Positions 1 through 16,750 are shown, counted from the stretch's first letter. The stretch: DNA of 64,000 nucleotides from Thamnaconus septentrionalis (GCA_009823395.1 CM020503.1:9142001-9206000); one strand, 5' to 3'. Notes: generated by a model from the letters alone, not told the origin. Made by a program: numbers and translations.

Positions 1-2563
<2,563 letters not shown>

Positions 2564-2668
2564 TTATATCAGATGTCATCTCAAGTCTCATCTGTCATCC
2601 CAACTTTGATCTTCTCAGAATCAAAAAGCAATATTTCAAAGTCATCATATTGCCTACACGCACGTCCG

Positions 2669-2707
2669 CACACGCACGCGCGCGCGCACACACACGCGCA
2701 CACACAA

Positions 2708-2803
<96 letters not shown>
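2669..2803. repeat. Long CA/CG alternating microsatellite
   Basis: A 135-bp alternating purine-pyrimidine tract begins with mixed CG and CA dinucleotides (2669-2715) and continues as a nearly pure (CA)n run of more than 40 units to 2803. It is the longest CA array in the window. The open frames of Cys-Val or Thr-His repeats across it are artefacts of the repeat. Confidence 0.97.
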
Positions 2804-2806
<3 letters not shown>

Positions 2807-5800
2807 ATGGATGCCTCCGTTAGATATCTGAAGATGCTTCCGCATTCATTGTTCATTCCAACACTTCTGATATTTTTTTTTTCTTCTGAAGTCCCTTAAA
2901 CACACACGAAATGTTTCACAGTAAGAGGCAAAAAAAGGCTGATAGCATCTCTCATTTCCTTTTCTGGGGAGAGTAGATTAGTGAATCTCATACCCGTTTA
3001 TCATATCAGCCAGAAATATTGAAGCCTCCAGTGGTTTTCTGCTGATCCAACACTGCCGTCATTAAATTCCATTTTCTGAGCAGTCGTACATTTGGACATG
3101 TGGAGAATACAAAGCGCAACTACTTGTGCCCCTCTCTGACGGAGAGGGTCTTGACAAAGCTCTAATCGCTGTGCATTTCATTTCCAGCCTCTAATATGAA
3201 TTTAAGCCTATGTCAGCATCTCTTCAACTGCTGGTTTGCGGTCAAGAAATAATTTCAAGCAGTCCTTTTGATGTTGAGCATTTTAGAAATAATTACAGCG
3301 AGGGAGATACCAAAACACATGATAGTGACTGAGGGCTTCATTTGGGACTACAAAATTTAGTCTAATAAATTGATTACAGGAATAAAGACTGACAGCTGGT
3401 CTATCACACCACAGCATTAGGCAGAGACGCGACTAAACTTGTCTCATTTTATAGCAAAGGGAGAGCCTGCAACCTTTCATCAGGAAGTTCCGGGAGAAAA
3501 ATGGCAACAGGCCCAATGAGCTGCATCAACTCCTGCCAGAAAGTATTAAGCACTTCGTGTTCTTCTTCAAAGTAACACAAAACAAAACAAAACATGGCAA
3601 AACACTATACAAACACTAAGTTTTCTAACAGAGGCAATTATGGTGCAGTGTATGTGTTTGCACAGGTAAATATGATGGAAAAACGTCACATTTCCTCTAA
3701 ATAATGATTAAAAAAAAACATTAAAGGTCACACATTTTACCCATTTTTAATTTTTTTCCTTTATTTTTCATCCAAAAAAGTCGATGTATCTAAAATAAAA
3801 AAAAAAGGATAATTATCATAATTTTCTCCGACAGAGGCTCAAACTTCCTGCTAAAACTGATCCTTTGTAGCACCGCCCCACGTTTGGGTGGAGATCAAAC
3901 ATATTGTCATATGAGTCAGTACATTCCCTTTAATTATCAGTGCTGCTGCTCAGAGGAAACATTGTTTTAGTGGCGGCAACATCCAACAGTGCTGCACTTC
4001 AACTATGTTCAAAGTCACTGACTTCATCCCTCAGTGACTGCAATGTTTGGGATAATCCACTTGTCCCTTGTGGGGAAAGGGAGTCAGACCTCCAGCTCTG
4101 GTGTCATCAAGGGCAGAGCGTGATGAATTCAAATGATTAATATCTATAATCTGGCTTGTTCAGCTACATAAACATGCGCCCATCTTGGCGTCCGTCAGAG
4201 TTTTTTTGCTTGAGTGTGCAACCCTGGCCCTGATGCATCAGACAGTTTATCCTGCCAGATCAATTTTCATGCCATCCACTTTATTGCTGCGAATGGCTCG
4301 ATTTATCTCCACGCTGGTCAGATTTCCACGCCCGTGCGTCTGACGCCCGGCGGCGAGAGGCAGCTCACGTTCTTTAAAAAAAAAAAAAAAAAATGCACGA
4401 GAAGTCGGGGACACTGATTGTATCACAGTGGGCCAGTATGAGGCGCGCCCACTGAACTCAGCGCGTCGTGTAATTAAAGAGCCGCCTTGCCTGGCCGTCT
4501 GCTAAAAAACACCACTTATCAAACATACCAGGAACCGTATAGATGCATTATGTGACCCAATTCAAATGACTGTGTCTTCCATGGTGAAGGGAGGAATGCT
4601 ATATCAGGAGAGGACTTAATCCTCAAAGGGCTTTCACAGGCTTAATCTCTTCAATGATTCATTCTGCCTCTAAGCAGCTGAAACATGTGAAAGCAATATT
4701 CCTATCTAAGATCCCTCTGTGTAAAAAAAGATTCCTGCATTGGGACTCCGTGTCAGGGTAGCGGGCGTTCAATACTCGCACGGTCAGATCCCTCAGTGAT
4801 TTATTTTCATACCGAGCGAATCAAGCACGGGGGGAAAGTAATATTCTTTGTCCCCCATCACAGTGTAATAAAAGTGCATTGTATAGGGACCTCCCATCAA
4901 AGGAGGCACAGCATTTATTTCTCCTGGTCATCGAATAATTTATGAGTGACCGTTTTAGAGGATAGTTGTAAGCATCTCTTTGGGACAGCGAGCGCACGAG
5001 CTGCACCAGTGACTGCAGCATATGAGCTCTAATTTGTGTTTTACCCATGGAATCGATACGTCTTCGGAGCAAAGCTGGGTACTCACTCATGTAGAGACAA
5101 AGAGAGCTGGGCGGGGGAAAGGACGGAGCAAACAATCATACAAAGCCAGATACAAAAGTACTGGCCAGCGGTTTGTTTGACCACTTTGTAGCCCCATTGG
5201 TTTTGTGTCCTTCCAAACATGTGGAAGGTCCAACAAACTATCAGTTTTAGATCGAAACTATCGTGGTGCAGGAGGTTTCAAACAGAAGGCTAAACATGCT
5301 GTTTCCTGGAGTAAGAAAAGCAAAGATACCATTTCAGGTCTTCAAAAAGTAGCAAGATTTTTTAAGTGCATAACCATTTGAATAATTTGTAAACTTATTT
5401 TTACTTAAGTATATACCACAATATTTTAGATTATTATGACTTCAAGGGGCAATATGAAATTTTTTTATCACCGTCAGATACAAGATAATAGAAAATTGTT
5501 ATGTTAAGCTCTAGTGGTGTTCTCCTTCTGGGCCCGAGCGCCACGTCACACTAACCTGTATCAACAACAAGGAAAACAGAAACTACAGGTTAACTGAATT
5601 TGTGTTTGTGTGTCTTCACTCCAACAACTAGGTTTCCTCTGCAGAAGATTTCTTATTAACATAACAGTATGAATACAACCAGGAAATATATCAGTCCATT
5701 CAGCCAGCTGCGTCAGAGGAAGGAAGCTATCAGTGATAAATCTCTCTGTAGAATTTATTCCACCTGAAGCACTTAAATAATTATGTGAGAGCTCAGTAGA

Positions 5801-8800
5801 GCTGAGTTACATTTTTTCTCTGAGTCATAATCTCATCGTGTGGGAACTACAGATGCCACAGGAGATTCCGCCACCATTTTACACCTCTGTTCCATAGACT
5901 CACCTGTTCCGCACCTGATGTCAGCAGTGGACTTTTTTCATTGGGGAAAAAAACGACTGTGCTGTCTTACTGTTTGTATGAACAGGGAGCTGTTCCTCTG
6001 GAGCTTTGAACACATTTCATTTCAAATCAGTCACTGGCATTGGAATATTTTACAGTTCAGTTACTTGTACGTTTGTGTTTTCACAAATATGTAGTTTGAT
6101 GGACTGTAGTGTCATTCTCAGTGTCCTGACCTAAATGGGGGAATACTGATCATCCCTGTGTGTTGTCTACAAAGATGCAGCTCCCAATTTATTTTTCTCT
6201 CTCTCTATTTTGCCTCTTTTCTGCTTCGCCAGTTCATTTGTGCAGCAACTCGAGCAACTCCTCTTCCAGGAGCTTCCAGGAAATTTACAATTTCAAACGC
6301 TGACTTTTAAAAGTGTGTCTTAATGCATATGACCAGATCCATCAACTGCTTTTGCTTGGTCATCACATATTGGAAATATCCACAAAGCCTTTTAATGCAC
6401 ATTAAGAAGGATATACCATTAGAAAACATATGCAAACTGAGCATACTTCCAATTCCCTTTAATTATTGTCAATTAGGTTAGCCCTCAGGCCAGGATCCAG
6501 CCGTGCATCTACACTGGCAGGAAAAAGGACACTCCATTGAGGACTCAAATGTACATATATTGGACAGAGAAGACAGATGGTTGCGTGACAGAGGCCATTT
6601 ATACGTGCACCTAGAACAATCCTACATAAACAGGGGGGAGGCCTTCAACACCAATGCTGCCCAGAGGACTTAACCAGTTCCTTCACACCTCGTCTCAAGT
6701 GAGCCTAACAACTCACATGATTGCTGGGCAGGAGAGGGAGGCACCAAGTCACGACCCCCATGGGCTACACCCTAGTAGCATAATATAGCACCTCTGCCGA
6801 CACCACTTCCAACCTCCTCCTGTTGGTTAAACAAATGGGGTTTTCCAACCATGAAACGTCTCAACCTATCTCCTCTACTCTTCTCCACACTACACTAAGA
6901 TGACCTGGATGACTAAGAACCTTCACAGACTTGAGTTAGTAGGCTTTCTTGCAGTGTTTCCATTTTTTTTTTTTTTTTTTACATCAGAGATAAACTGAAA
7001 ACTTAACTAAACCAATTCTGACGTAGTGAAGCACTTGGACTGAGTGCGCTGCCTCTCCCACGTGTATCGCACACGATATATATATGTAATGCATGCTATA
7101 GTTGTGTGCATTTGATATGTCTTATTTTGCCTTGTTCTAAAAGGAGTAATCCTCATGGTCAATGCCAGCTGACCTACAAAATAATATATCAATATGCTCT
7201 GTTTTTTAAACCTGAAATCCTCCCTCTATTGATTTTTAAAGCAAATCTTCAAGAATTCCTTTGACATTTTATGTACAAGCCCTAATAAATTAGAGCACTG
7301 GAACACCTGAGATGTTCTGTGTTGGCTTAGTCTGGACATATTGGCCTTAATTCTGTGGAACAGTTTTGTCTCCATGGATTTCCAGGAACTTATTGGAGCT
7401 GTGAAGCAAAGGCCAAAGCAATAGCATTCATAAAACACAACCACACCAAAAGCACTGTTAAGAAAGCCCCCCAAAAACATTAGAGATGATTGAAAGGTAT
7501 TGACTTTTATGTGTTTTACCTACAGAAACTGACACATGGGTAAAGAGAAAGGCCTTTGAGTGAGGAAGCTCACTTCTAGCTAAACTTATTGAGAATGAGG
7601 GTCTTTTTTCCTACAATGAGCCAATGAGATGCACAGAGACCGGTTCTGTCCTTTAATCAAAGCTCTTTTTTCTCTTTTCAGAATTGGTATAGAGTGATGA
7701 GACAGGCAAGGACAAAGGCGGCTGGCCATAAACCTATTCAACAATTTTCTCCTGAGTGACGGATTGAGTTCACCGCAAGTATTCGGAGTCTCTCTTCAAA
7801 GATTTACCTTTGATGTAGCCTCTCAAACACAGTTAGGCGGAAATCTTTCTGTGGTCAGTCTCATCATAGCGTCAGAATGAGCCGGCAGACTGGAGGCGTT
7901 TAGGCGCTTTCTATCAAAGAATACTGATTCGTCCGACATCATTTGCGTTTGCTCTCTGTTCAAAACGTGAGTTAAGTGGACAGTCACTTAATGCGTTATT
8001 TGCTCAAAGTGTTCTCTCACAGCAGTCAAGTATCCTGCTTTCCCCTAACTAATACACCATGACCAGCTAACCAAAGGAATGCAATCTCAGACGCAAGACC
8101 TTCTGCAAGAGAGCCTCTCTATAGCTTCCCTGTGATGATAAGCACTGCCGCTGAAGCACTGCGCGTCTCTTACTTAGTCCTTAGATTTGCCCTTATGTTG
8201 AATCTACTCAGTGCACTACAGGCTATGTAAGCTATGCTGCTGTGAGTAGTTTGCAATGATCGAGCATTCGATTCAGTCTTTCAAATGCGAGAGGTTCCCG
8301 GCCGCATCTCTTCCGCAAAATGTGCTCGTCTAGAGTGTTCAAACAGAGAGAAATTAATTCTCTCATTGAGACCAATTCATAAAAAAAACACAGAGCCATT
8401 ATCAAGAAGTGTTGACAATTTGCCCTGGTGCCATCTACTTCCAACACAAAGCCCATGTTTCCATTGTCCTGCCAATTTCAAAGTAATTACACATTGTGCA
8501 GGGACACTGTTGGAGTGTTCATGCCCCACAAAGTTTCAATAATGTTTCATTTTCTCTCTCCACTCAAAAGGGACAATAAGCCTCCATTGAGCGTACTTGC
8601 TGGAGAATGACTTGCGGGAGAGCAGATGTAGGCACGAGATATGTTCTCAGAGGCAGCTGATCTTGGCAGACAAACGAGAGAAAGAAAAGAGAAAAATACT
8701 GGTTTTGATGAAGAGAGGATGGATCAAAAGATTGGAAATACAAAGAGGTAGAAGAAAAGCATTGCAATTTACATACCATTAAAACAGTGATATTCAAATA

Positions 8801-8950
8801 AAGGCAACACAAATGTTGAGCCTGAGCCAATTCAAACTCATCACTTTCTGTAAGTCATCAGACCCAGCAAGATAGTGATAGGTTATTGTTTGGTGAAACC
8901 ACCACATCCAAGAACATTTGGTTCCACAGACATCGGCGACACAAACTCAC

Positions 8951-9172
8951 CTCCCCAGTTCTCCAGGCTGAAGAGGTTGTTGAAGTTGTGGCTGACGAAA
9001 GGCGAGATCTTCTTCAGGTCGTGGGTTCGAACCCTGGTTGCCAGGAGCGATTGGTGGGCATCTCTGAAGGTGGTGTCCATCAGCAGCAGACCTTGGTGGG
9101 CGCGCACGGCCTTGGCGAATCCCTCGGGACCGTCACGCAGTAGCACGTCACGGAAACCCACTGGAGGCTCGC
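8951..9172 (-). CDS. pc: Pyruvate carboxylase, start of carboxyltransferase domain
   Basis: This 222-nt internal exon encodes about 74 residues. The product begins [18 protein letters not shown], continues with [19 protein letters not shown] and [17 protein letters not shown], and ends [10 protein letters not shown]. This is the opening of the carboxyltransferase domain. The FRDAHQS motif supplies the active-site Arg, the metal-ligand Asp and the Gln known from the family. The acceptor is a CCCACAG tract ending at 9173 and the donor is GTGAGT from 8950 downward. The exon starts with two bases (GC) that complete the Gly codon begun by exon 17909-17998 and ends with one base of the Gly completed by exon 2355-2511, so the frame is continuous. 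No damage is visible. A 12-bp palindrome in the exon resembles a tRNA B box but is simply coding sequence. Confidence 0.97.
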
Positions 9173-9310
9173 CTGTGGGGAGGAGTCAAAGTGAGGAGCT
9201 GCAGAGAAGTGTGCTGAAAAGGGAAATATCTCTCTAGTCTCTAGTGACGTCCGGAAAGGGTTCCACTGTTTTAAACATCCCCCCTTGCCAGTTTCACTTT
9301 CCAGAAAGAG

Positions 9311-9650
9311 CAGTGTTGGCGAGTAATCTATTACTAAGTAATCCACTACTGTAATTAAACTACATTTTAGTAACTGAGTAATGTAACAGGATTACTCTGG
9401 CAAAAATGGTAATTATATCATAATTACTTTATCAAGTAACAATTCCATTACATTTCCGAAATATTTTGCAAGCCAAAAATGTCTTATTATCCATAAAATG
9501 TCTGAAATTTAGAAAAAAACAACCGAAAACAATGATGTCGCAGATTGATGATGCAGCCGTGCATGCAACATCATAGACACGCGACGACGCATCAAAACAA
9601 GCATGGTGGCGGCAAAAGAAAAAACAGCGATTGCGTTTCATTGCCGGAAA
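9311..9650. mobile_element. DNA-transposon-like interspersed repeat (partial)
   Basis: The block opens with CAGTGTTGGCGAGTAATC and is followed by many alternating 'GTAA/TTAC' words. This resembles the start of a very abundant fish DNA-transposon family whose end reads roughly CAGTGTTGGGGAGTAAC. About 290 bp in, a CATGGTGGCGGCAAA word resembles a transposase first exon. I could not find a matching right end or target duplication, so this is probably one end of a decayed copy. The superfamily is not resolved. Confidence 0.45.
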
Positions 9651-12600
9651 TATTTATAATATTTTGAGTTTCTCGTCTAAAAGAAAGAATATTGTGGTTG
9701 GTTGAACATTATGTACATCCTATATCCATATCAATGAATGTTTAAAGAATGTTAAAAATGTTAAAAGAAAATGTGAAGACCCTGCACTCACACCCATGTA
9801 CTCAACACGGTCCCATATATTTGGATCTTTTGCATTCAAATACACTTTGCAGATTGACTACTGCAGTGTCTGCATCAGAGCGCAAGCTGATGAACAGACA
9901 ATTTACTACCTCACAACTTTTTTAAATAAGTTGAGCGCTTGTCATAACTCTTAATAACGAGGCAGATGTTGTCTCCACATTGTTTCTTCAATCAGTCTCC
10001 GCCCGGGCAAATTAATTATAAAGACAGACAGGAAGCCGCTCTGCCGATAACTTATTAGACACACCACCCACTGATTTGTGAAAATGAATTTCACTTGCTG
10101 ACAGATCATGTAGCCATGGCTTTCTATCTAAAGTATAATAGGCAGGGACAGTTGATCCCAAACAAGAAAAGCCAGCGGCTGACTTCATTATCGTGGGAAA
10201 ATAAGTTTGCAATCACTTTTATCGACTTTTCACACCTCCTGTCTGTCATCTAGGCTGTGGCGCCATTGGAAGGACCCCAAAATCTGTCACTTTTCAACAA
10301 ACTGAAAGCCATTAGTCTCTCTTCTCCGATTAAACACTGTTTCTCATCAGCAGGGAGACCGCGCAACAGATTATAAAGTGTTTGTGCAGAAATAGTGTCC
10401 CAGGGGCTTTTCAGGTGTTCTGGACTATCTTGTTTATATTTTTGAAGATGTGATAACACATCGTGTACATAAATAATACACATACAAAACAGCCCTAAAG
10501 TTATTTTTTGAATTTTATTGAAGTATATTAAATACGATCACACTATTGTTGATCTTCTGTCTGCAGCTTCCTAAAAAACATCCCTGACCCTCTCAAGGTC
10601 AACTCCACATTCAGTGACATCGCCTTTGAAATCATAATCAAGCATGACAACTATTTAGAGGAGACAACATTGGATTCTGTTATGGTGTTTGTACTGGCTG
10701 CTAGTATGCTTTAATGTGAAAAAAACGCATTCCATTTCAAGCTTGAGTAAGAATATTTTTCTCTCGTTGCTATTTGTTATTACTAACAAAGCCAAAAGGC
10801 TAGCATGAGCTCAAACACAGGCTAACGCTAATGCATTTGTAACAGTATTGTATTATGAAATTGACAAGTAGGAAGTCACTCCTATCAAATTAGGACCAAA
10901 CTTGCAGCCAGAAAAGTGTTGTTACCTGTCCGCTTGTCAGCATCACGCTCTCTGCTTGCTGGCCTCTAGTCTGCCTGCCTGCCTGGCCTGCTCTTGACAA
11001 AGTCTGAGAGACCTGTTAATAAGTGGGGCAGAGCACCAACGCCAGGGTGCAGATCAGCCAATAGTGGTTTCTCACAGGCAGCAGGTGCTCAATCCAGCAG
11101 AGACTACAGAGACGAGTGGAAAACACGTGAACTGTGGGCTAAACTACGCAAACTGTGTTCCATGCAGCCGATTCATGATCGATCAGATTCAACACAAGGA
11201 AAAAAAGACACAAAAAAATTATGTAGAAGTTGCCTCTATTTTGTCTTTCACCTTAACGTGGCCATTAAGCCATGAAGGTATCATTGGTAGTATTTTATGG
11301 TGTGCAAAGACAACCTCAGACCTCATTTACACTACAATCACTCCTTTAAAAAACCTTTTACACCTTATCTCATAAACAAGAAGGGTTCCTGACGGTGGTC
11401 CCCAGATGCTGATGTAAAAATAACAGTGCTGTCAGCTAATGCACATTAACAGGATCACAATGGCAATAGTTGCCATCGTCAGTTTGGCATTTGAGCATGC
11501 AACTACCTTCCAAGTCGCCTCATTTGGCACAATTTGAGCATTAGCATTCACTAATTACCTTTAAATAGTTAAATGTGCACGGCAATGCCATCTGTTCTGC
11601 GTGTATTCCAGTGTAAGCAATGCAAATGGATTAAAAAGAAGTTACTAAATGATTCATGCTGTCAATTAATGTAAATAGTGGCACACCGAACTATCTGTTC
11701 CCCATCGATAAGAATATGTGGGCATAAACTGCATCAATAGTTATTAATCTGCATTAATTCATGTATGTTGGGGATATTTAATTAATGCTTGACTAACACT
11801 AATTAATTGTTGATGGATTGCCAAAGTCTATTCTAAGAATTAATCTATCTAAACAATTCTGGCCCCTGAGATAAATCCTGTGTTTTTCTTTTTTCTTGAG
11901 CTCCTTCAATTTCGACCTAGCAGCGCCGACAAAGTCATGCCTCTGACGTGTCTAAAAATAAGACAAGGGTCAACGCAAGCTGACAGACCAACTGGAAGCA
12001 GGTAAACCACGCGGAGCAACATCCATTTAGAGTGTTACAGAAGCCCTGCAGACTCAACTCCCCGAGGGGCCCCTGGATGAAGACTGCTGGAGATGTTAGC
12101 ATTAGACGATTGTCAGTTGGTGAGATTTCGCCCGTCTCAAAGCGTGGCGTCGCTGCTAAAAGCCTCTACAAGGGCAAACAACAACCATCGCCGTGGAATC
12201 CCCAAGACACATCTTGGCATTCCCGCTCTATAACAGCTTAATACACTTCCAAAAACAAGCAAGGTAAACCTGACAGAGACCTGCTACACGGGCAAGAAGC
12301 TACGACCAACCCATACATGCTCTGGCTCCACACAATTCCCGCTATTAAAACACAGGAGAACCAGCAAAGGCATTAAACACTGAAAAAAAGGGTGGGGGAA
12401 TGAAACATGAATCTTTTTTTGCTGCCTCTTGTACAATCATCAATCAATTAGCAGTTAATGACATACTATCTGCCTGCCCAGTTGTCCTCCAAAGCCCTGC
12501 CCTGCTCTCTCTTCTCTTCCGTCTCACTTCCTCCCTCTCTCTTAACCTTTTACTGCTGGACCTCATCTCTGAAAACAAATGATGGCCGCTATAATCGTCT

Positions 12601-13455
12601 CCAAGGCCATCGACGCCACCCGGCGAAGACGAGCTCCGTGAAACCAGGCTGCCATAGAAAATAGACACAGACATTTTGAACTTATCAAGATCTGTGTATA
12701 AGGCGAGTCTGCACACACCTGCGCACAGTTCAGAGTGATTCGCATTCAATTCCTCACTCCGTTTCCCTCGCCGACTGAACTCCCCCACCTGCCTGCGACA
12801 CAAGTGTCCTTTTCCAAAAAGTTGTCCATTTGTCTCTTGGGTGTATAGTAACTAACTGCTTTGTTTCCAAGGATTCCAAGGAAGAGCAGCCTGTTTTCTT
12901 TAAATGTTTGCATGTAATAAACCCCGATTTTTCACTCTGATTGGATGAACCCTTGTTTCTGAAAAAACACAATTTGCACCTTTAAAACTACCAAAAGAGT
13001 AGTAACCAGCAGGCAACCTGTGTTTTGTTTTTGTTTTTTAAATTTATCCTTACGATCACACCAGCCACAAGATGTTGCCATTAATGGGACTACATCTGCA
13101 ATAAGCCACTGAGGTCTCATTTTTCTTGGATTTGTAAATTGCTCTGCTTTGCACTGTAGAAAAACAAAACATCACAAGCGCCTGCGCAAGTAGGATGCGG
13201 CAATTCAAAACGAGACACAAATGTTTAACATGTGAAATCGGGTGTGAACATCCACATTTGGTTTGCATCTAACCAGCCTGGCCTGAACATGAACAAAACT
13301 GGGATACGACTCAATTAAGACGGAAGTAAATGCAGCGAACGATGTGAGTGTGGAACAGTCTCTCGGCAGCGTTTCACACTGAGTGGATCTTTGCACTCTG
13401 CGCCACAGACCAGGCACCATCGAGTGGCTACTGTGCTTGACAATTGACTCACTTG

Positions 13456-13458
<3 letters not shown>

Positions 13459-13503
<45 letters not shown>
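13459..13503. repeat. (CA)n microsatellite
   Basis: About 22 uninterrupted CA units in a pc intron. Confidence 0.97.
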
Positions 13504-13505
<2 letters not shown>

Positions 13506-16418
13506 ACTTTCCCTTTGTATTAAAATCTCACCCCCCAAGGCCAGCCTATTTCTGCACTGGCTTTACTCCTTTTTCACCTTCTTCACCTGTCGGCTCTTTC
13601 TCTTTGCATTCCTCCCAAAGGTCTCACAATACCAGCTAATTTGAATTAACTGAGGGAGCCACGCGAAAGCCTCGCTCCTTTTTTTTTTTTTCCTCCTTAT
13701 GCAATTTGCGTATGGAGACAAATCTACTACGAGCAACAGCTTGTTGCTGTGCCGGGGTGACGTCTGCCTCCAGAGACGACTGTTAAATGCCTGCCGTCTT
13801 TCTGGGTCCGTCCTGCTGGGACTGCTAATGAGTGCTTTCACAGAGCTAGCTCTGCAATGAAACAGCCAATGAAGCGGAGCCTTGCACATGTTAGCAGGTA
13901 GATATTAGCATGAGGAGGTAAAAGTGAATCAGTGTCGAGTAAACAAAAGCTGTAGTGTGAATTGACTCCAGCAGTAGAGTGCTGCTGGTGCTAACACACT
14001 CAGGCACGCAAAATATGAAGCATTCAGTGCAAAAGTATGCAATTTGAACAACCCAGCTATTTAACAGTAAGGTACTCTTTTATTTCAAAACACAAATTCC
14101 AAATCTACCCTTGCGCCGACGGCAACAACACAGACGTGATGCAATACACTGGTGGGAGAACAGTAGCATATCATTTTTTTATACAGTCACCTCTCCTCCA
14201 GCTAGCTCAGGGGCGCCTGGTGATTAACCTCTAGATGTCCTCCATTAAATAAATTCAGACAATAATTGGAACAAGGTGTACTCCTACTGCATCGATGAAC
14301 CGCAAGCAATCAGCTATCAGAGGGAATATTTTAGACTACAAATCCTAATTAGGAAATAATGGCCTTTGACTACTTAATAGGCCCTGTCAGACATCCCCGA
14401 CCTGCCTTTCAGGAGCACTTTTCCCGCGTTCACTGGCGAGTGTGAAGGGGAACTCCAGAGAGCAGTTCATTCCTCTAATTCATCCTCTTTTCGTCCTTAT
14501 CGGTCACTGTGACGTTTTGAGATATGACTGTGCACCCCCCCCCCCCCACCTTCTTTCTCTTGCTGCTTTGCAGGGTCGCACAAAGTACAAGAACACACCC
14601 ACTTACTCTAAAAGGATCTATTAAATCCCAATCTAAGCACAAGTGTGTTGGTGGTTCTCTGCTCATTTCCATGACGTGCTCATCAGCGCGTGAAGGCAGA
14701 AATGTTCAAAATGCCACGTAGAAAATTGCCGGGATCTTTGGCATAGCGACTTCACTGTGCGAGCCATAAATCACATGCAGCAAGTGAGCTCATGTAAGTT
14801 CAACAGCTTTCATTATTAGGTTTAAGGTCTTTACAGGCTATGATTTTATTTTTATACATGAATTCATCTAAAAATATTTTCCAAGCAGCTCCGGCCTGAT
14901 TATTTTCATACAATTTAGGTTAATTTTTCTGAATGTGTTGCGAACAAACACCAAATGTGCCATTATCAGTGTCTCTTAACATCAAGCGCTGTTTGAAATG
15001 CTGGATGTAAATGGTCATTTGGGTGAGTTAAGTTTACTAGGAGGAGGCCCCTGACTATAAAAGTGCCATCAACATCTAAATATATGCCTAAGATCCAGCC
15101 GTGGCGCAGTCTCAACTCTTCCATGTGCTTGAAAATTTTTCCTGTTTTCCCCGTTTCATTTGTGTTGCACTTCAGATACTTGTATGAGATCTGATGTGAA
15201 AGAGTTCAAATTTTCCTGCCGTTTGCTCTGAATGAATCCCTTGTGCCAAGGCCTTAAATCATTTACAGTGACTATTGTTATGTAGGTGGAGCGATTCCCT
15301 TCAGGTTTAGCTCTCTGGCAGCTTGAACAGAGTGTTATTATTTTAATCTTGTGGCTCTTTTGGACGCTCCGAACGTTACAACACTACATTAATGCTACAA
15401 AGCCGAGTAATATTGGAATTTTGTGCCCCCCCCTCCCGTTATGAAAGACAAACAAACACCTCTTGTTTCTGTATCGTCTCCTTCACAGCGTAAGTTTATT
15501 GGAAAAAGACTCTGTGGGCCACCGTGTGTCATGTGACCCTGTAATTACACACTATTCCTGCCATTTAAAATTGGCTCCAAAGCCCACAACTGTTCTCCCG
15601 GGCTTCATATAATCTCATCCCACCTCGTTTCCCAAATCTATGGCAATCAATTTTTTCTATTAAATCCTGCCATACCTCCACCTGTCCATTTTCACTGTAT
15701 GTGGGGATTATACATTGGCCACACCCCCTCGCGTCTCTTTTAATAACCCCTTTCGGCTTCCATGGCCCTGTCCCTCCCTCCACGGCGTGTGATAATACAG
15801 CCCTAATCCCCCTCTTCTCTCAATCCCTCCCTTGAATGAAAGAAAGGATATAACCACATTACAAATCTCATTACTAGGCTTTAGGTATGCCTGTGTGTGT
15901 CTGTGTGTGCCTGCGCTGCATGCAACTCCCACATCTGCTGCAAACAGTCGGTAAGTGGGGAGTGCACTTTTGCCTTGGGAGGACCAAATGAGCACAGCGC
16001 ACGTGAACAACTGTGGGTGCACGAGGGCGCGTGTATACCTTCCTGCCATAAGTAGCGGGCGACAATAGAACACGTGTCAACGTGTAAGAGGTGAGCACGG
16101 AAAGCACGGCTTGGTCCGCCTCCAGTCTGAACCACTGAGCGCGGTTGCACATTGTCAGATGTGATTTGCCATGCCTGATTACGACTCGTATCATATCACT
16201 CACATCATCTAGTCACTGGGCTGCTAGGATATGTGCTGAAGCAGCGGGGTGCTGATAAACATGTCAGATTGATGACTGACTACTTTGTGGCTGTTACAAT
16301 GAGCAGCTGCATCAATTTATTGCAGCATGCAACCCTTAATAAAGTAAAAACTGGGACCACAACGAGGGAAAGAAAAGGTCTGTCTGACAGGGAAATTAGA
16401 GACTAATGAGTTACTTCC

Positions 16419-16490
16419 CGGACGACTCACAGTAGGAAGGTTGTGGGTTCGATGACCGGGCCTGAGGCCTTTCTGTGTGTAGGCTCTCTA

Positions 16491-16522
<32 letters not shown>

Positions 16523-16750
16523 TTGGATTTATATAGTGCTTTTCAAGGTACCCAAAGCGCTTTACATTGAACCCATTGACCGCATGTTTAAATGTGAAGG
16601 GTTGTTTGTCTTTCTATGTGGCCCTGCGATGAACTGGCAACCTGTTTGGGGTGTCACCCTGCCTTCGCCCCATGACAGCTGGGACCTGTGGGACCAAGAC
16701 TCCAGCTGACCCCCGCAACCCTGAGTGCAGGAGGAAGCAGGTATAGGAGA
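16419..16750. repeat. Composite teleost interspersed repeat with (GAT)n core
   Basis: The left part (16419-16488) has 'gtgggttcgatgaccggg' and 'ggcctttctgtgtg' words. The right part (about 16590-16750) has 'tatgtggccctgcgatgaac' and 'atgacagctggga' words. These are two halves of one repeat very common in fish introns. Between them lie about nine GAT/ATG triplets (16494-16520) and a 'tttatatagtgcttttcaag' segment with 'aaagcgctttaca', typical of another fish repeat. The arrangement suggests one repeat inserted into another, or loss of the first repeat's middle. The class is not resolved from sequence alone. Confidence 0.55.

Noticed and set aside
2573..2899. Thr-His and Cys-Val repeat proteins across CA arrays (also at 13.4, 22.6, 33.3, 40.3, 44.2 and 46.7 kb)
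   Set aside because: Translation of dinucleotide microsatellites. There is no promoter, homology or conserved flank.
9020..9040. tRNA B-box-like palindrome GGGTTCGAACCC
   Set aside because: It is the coding sequence for TRVRTH in the pc exon. No A box, acceptor stem or terminator lies around it.
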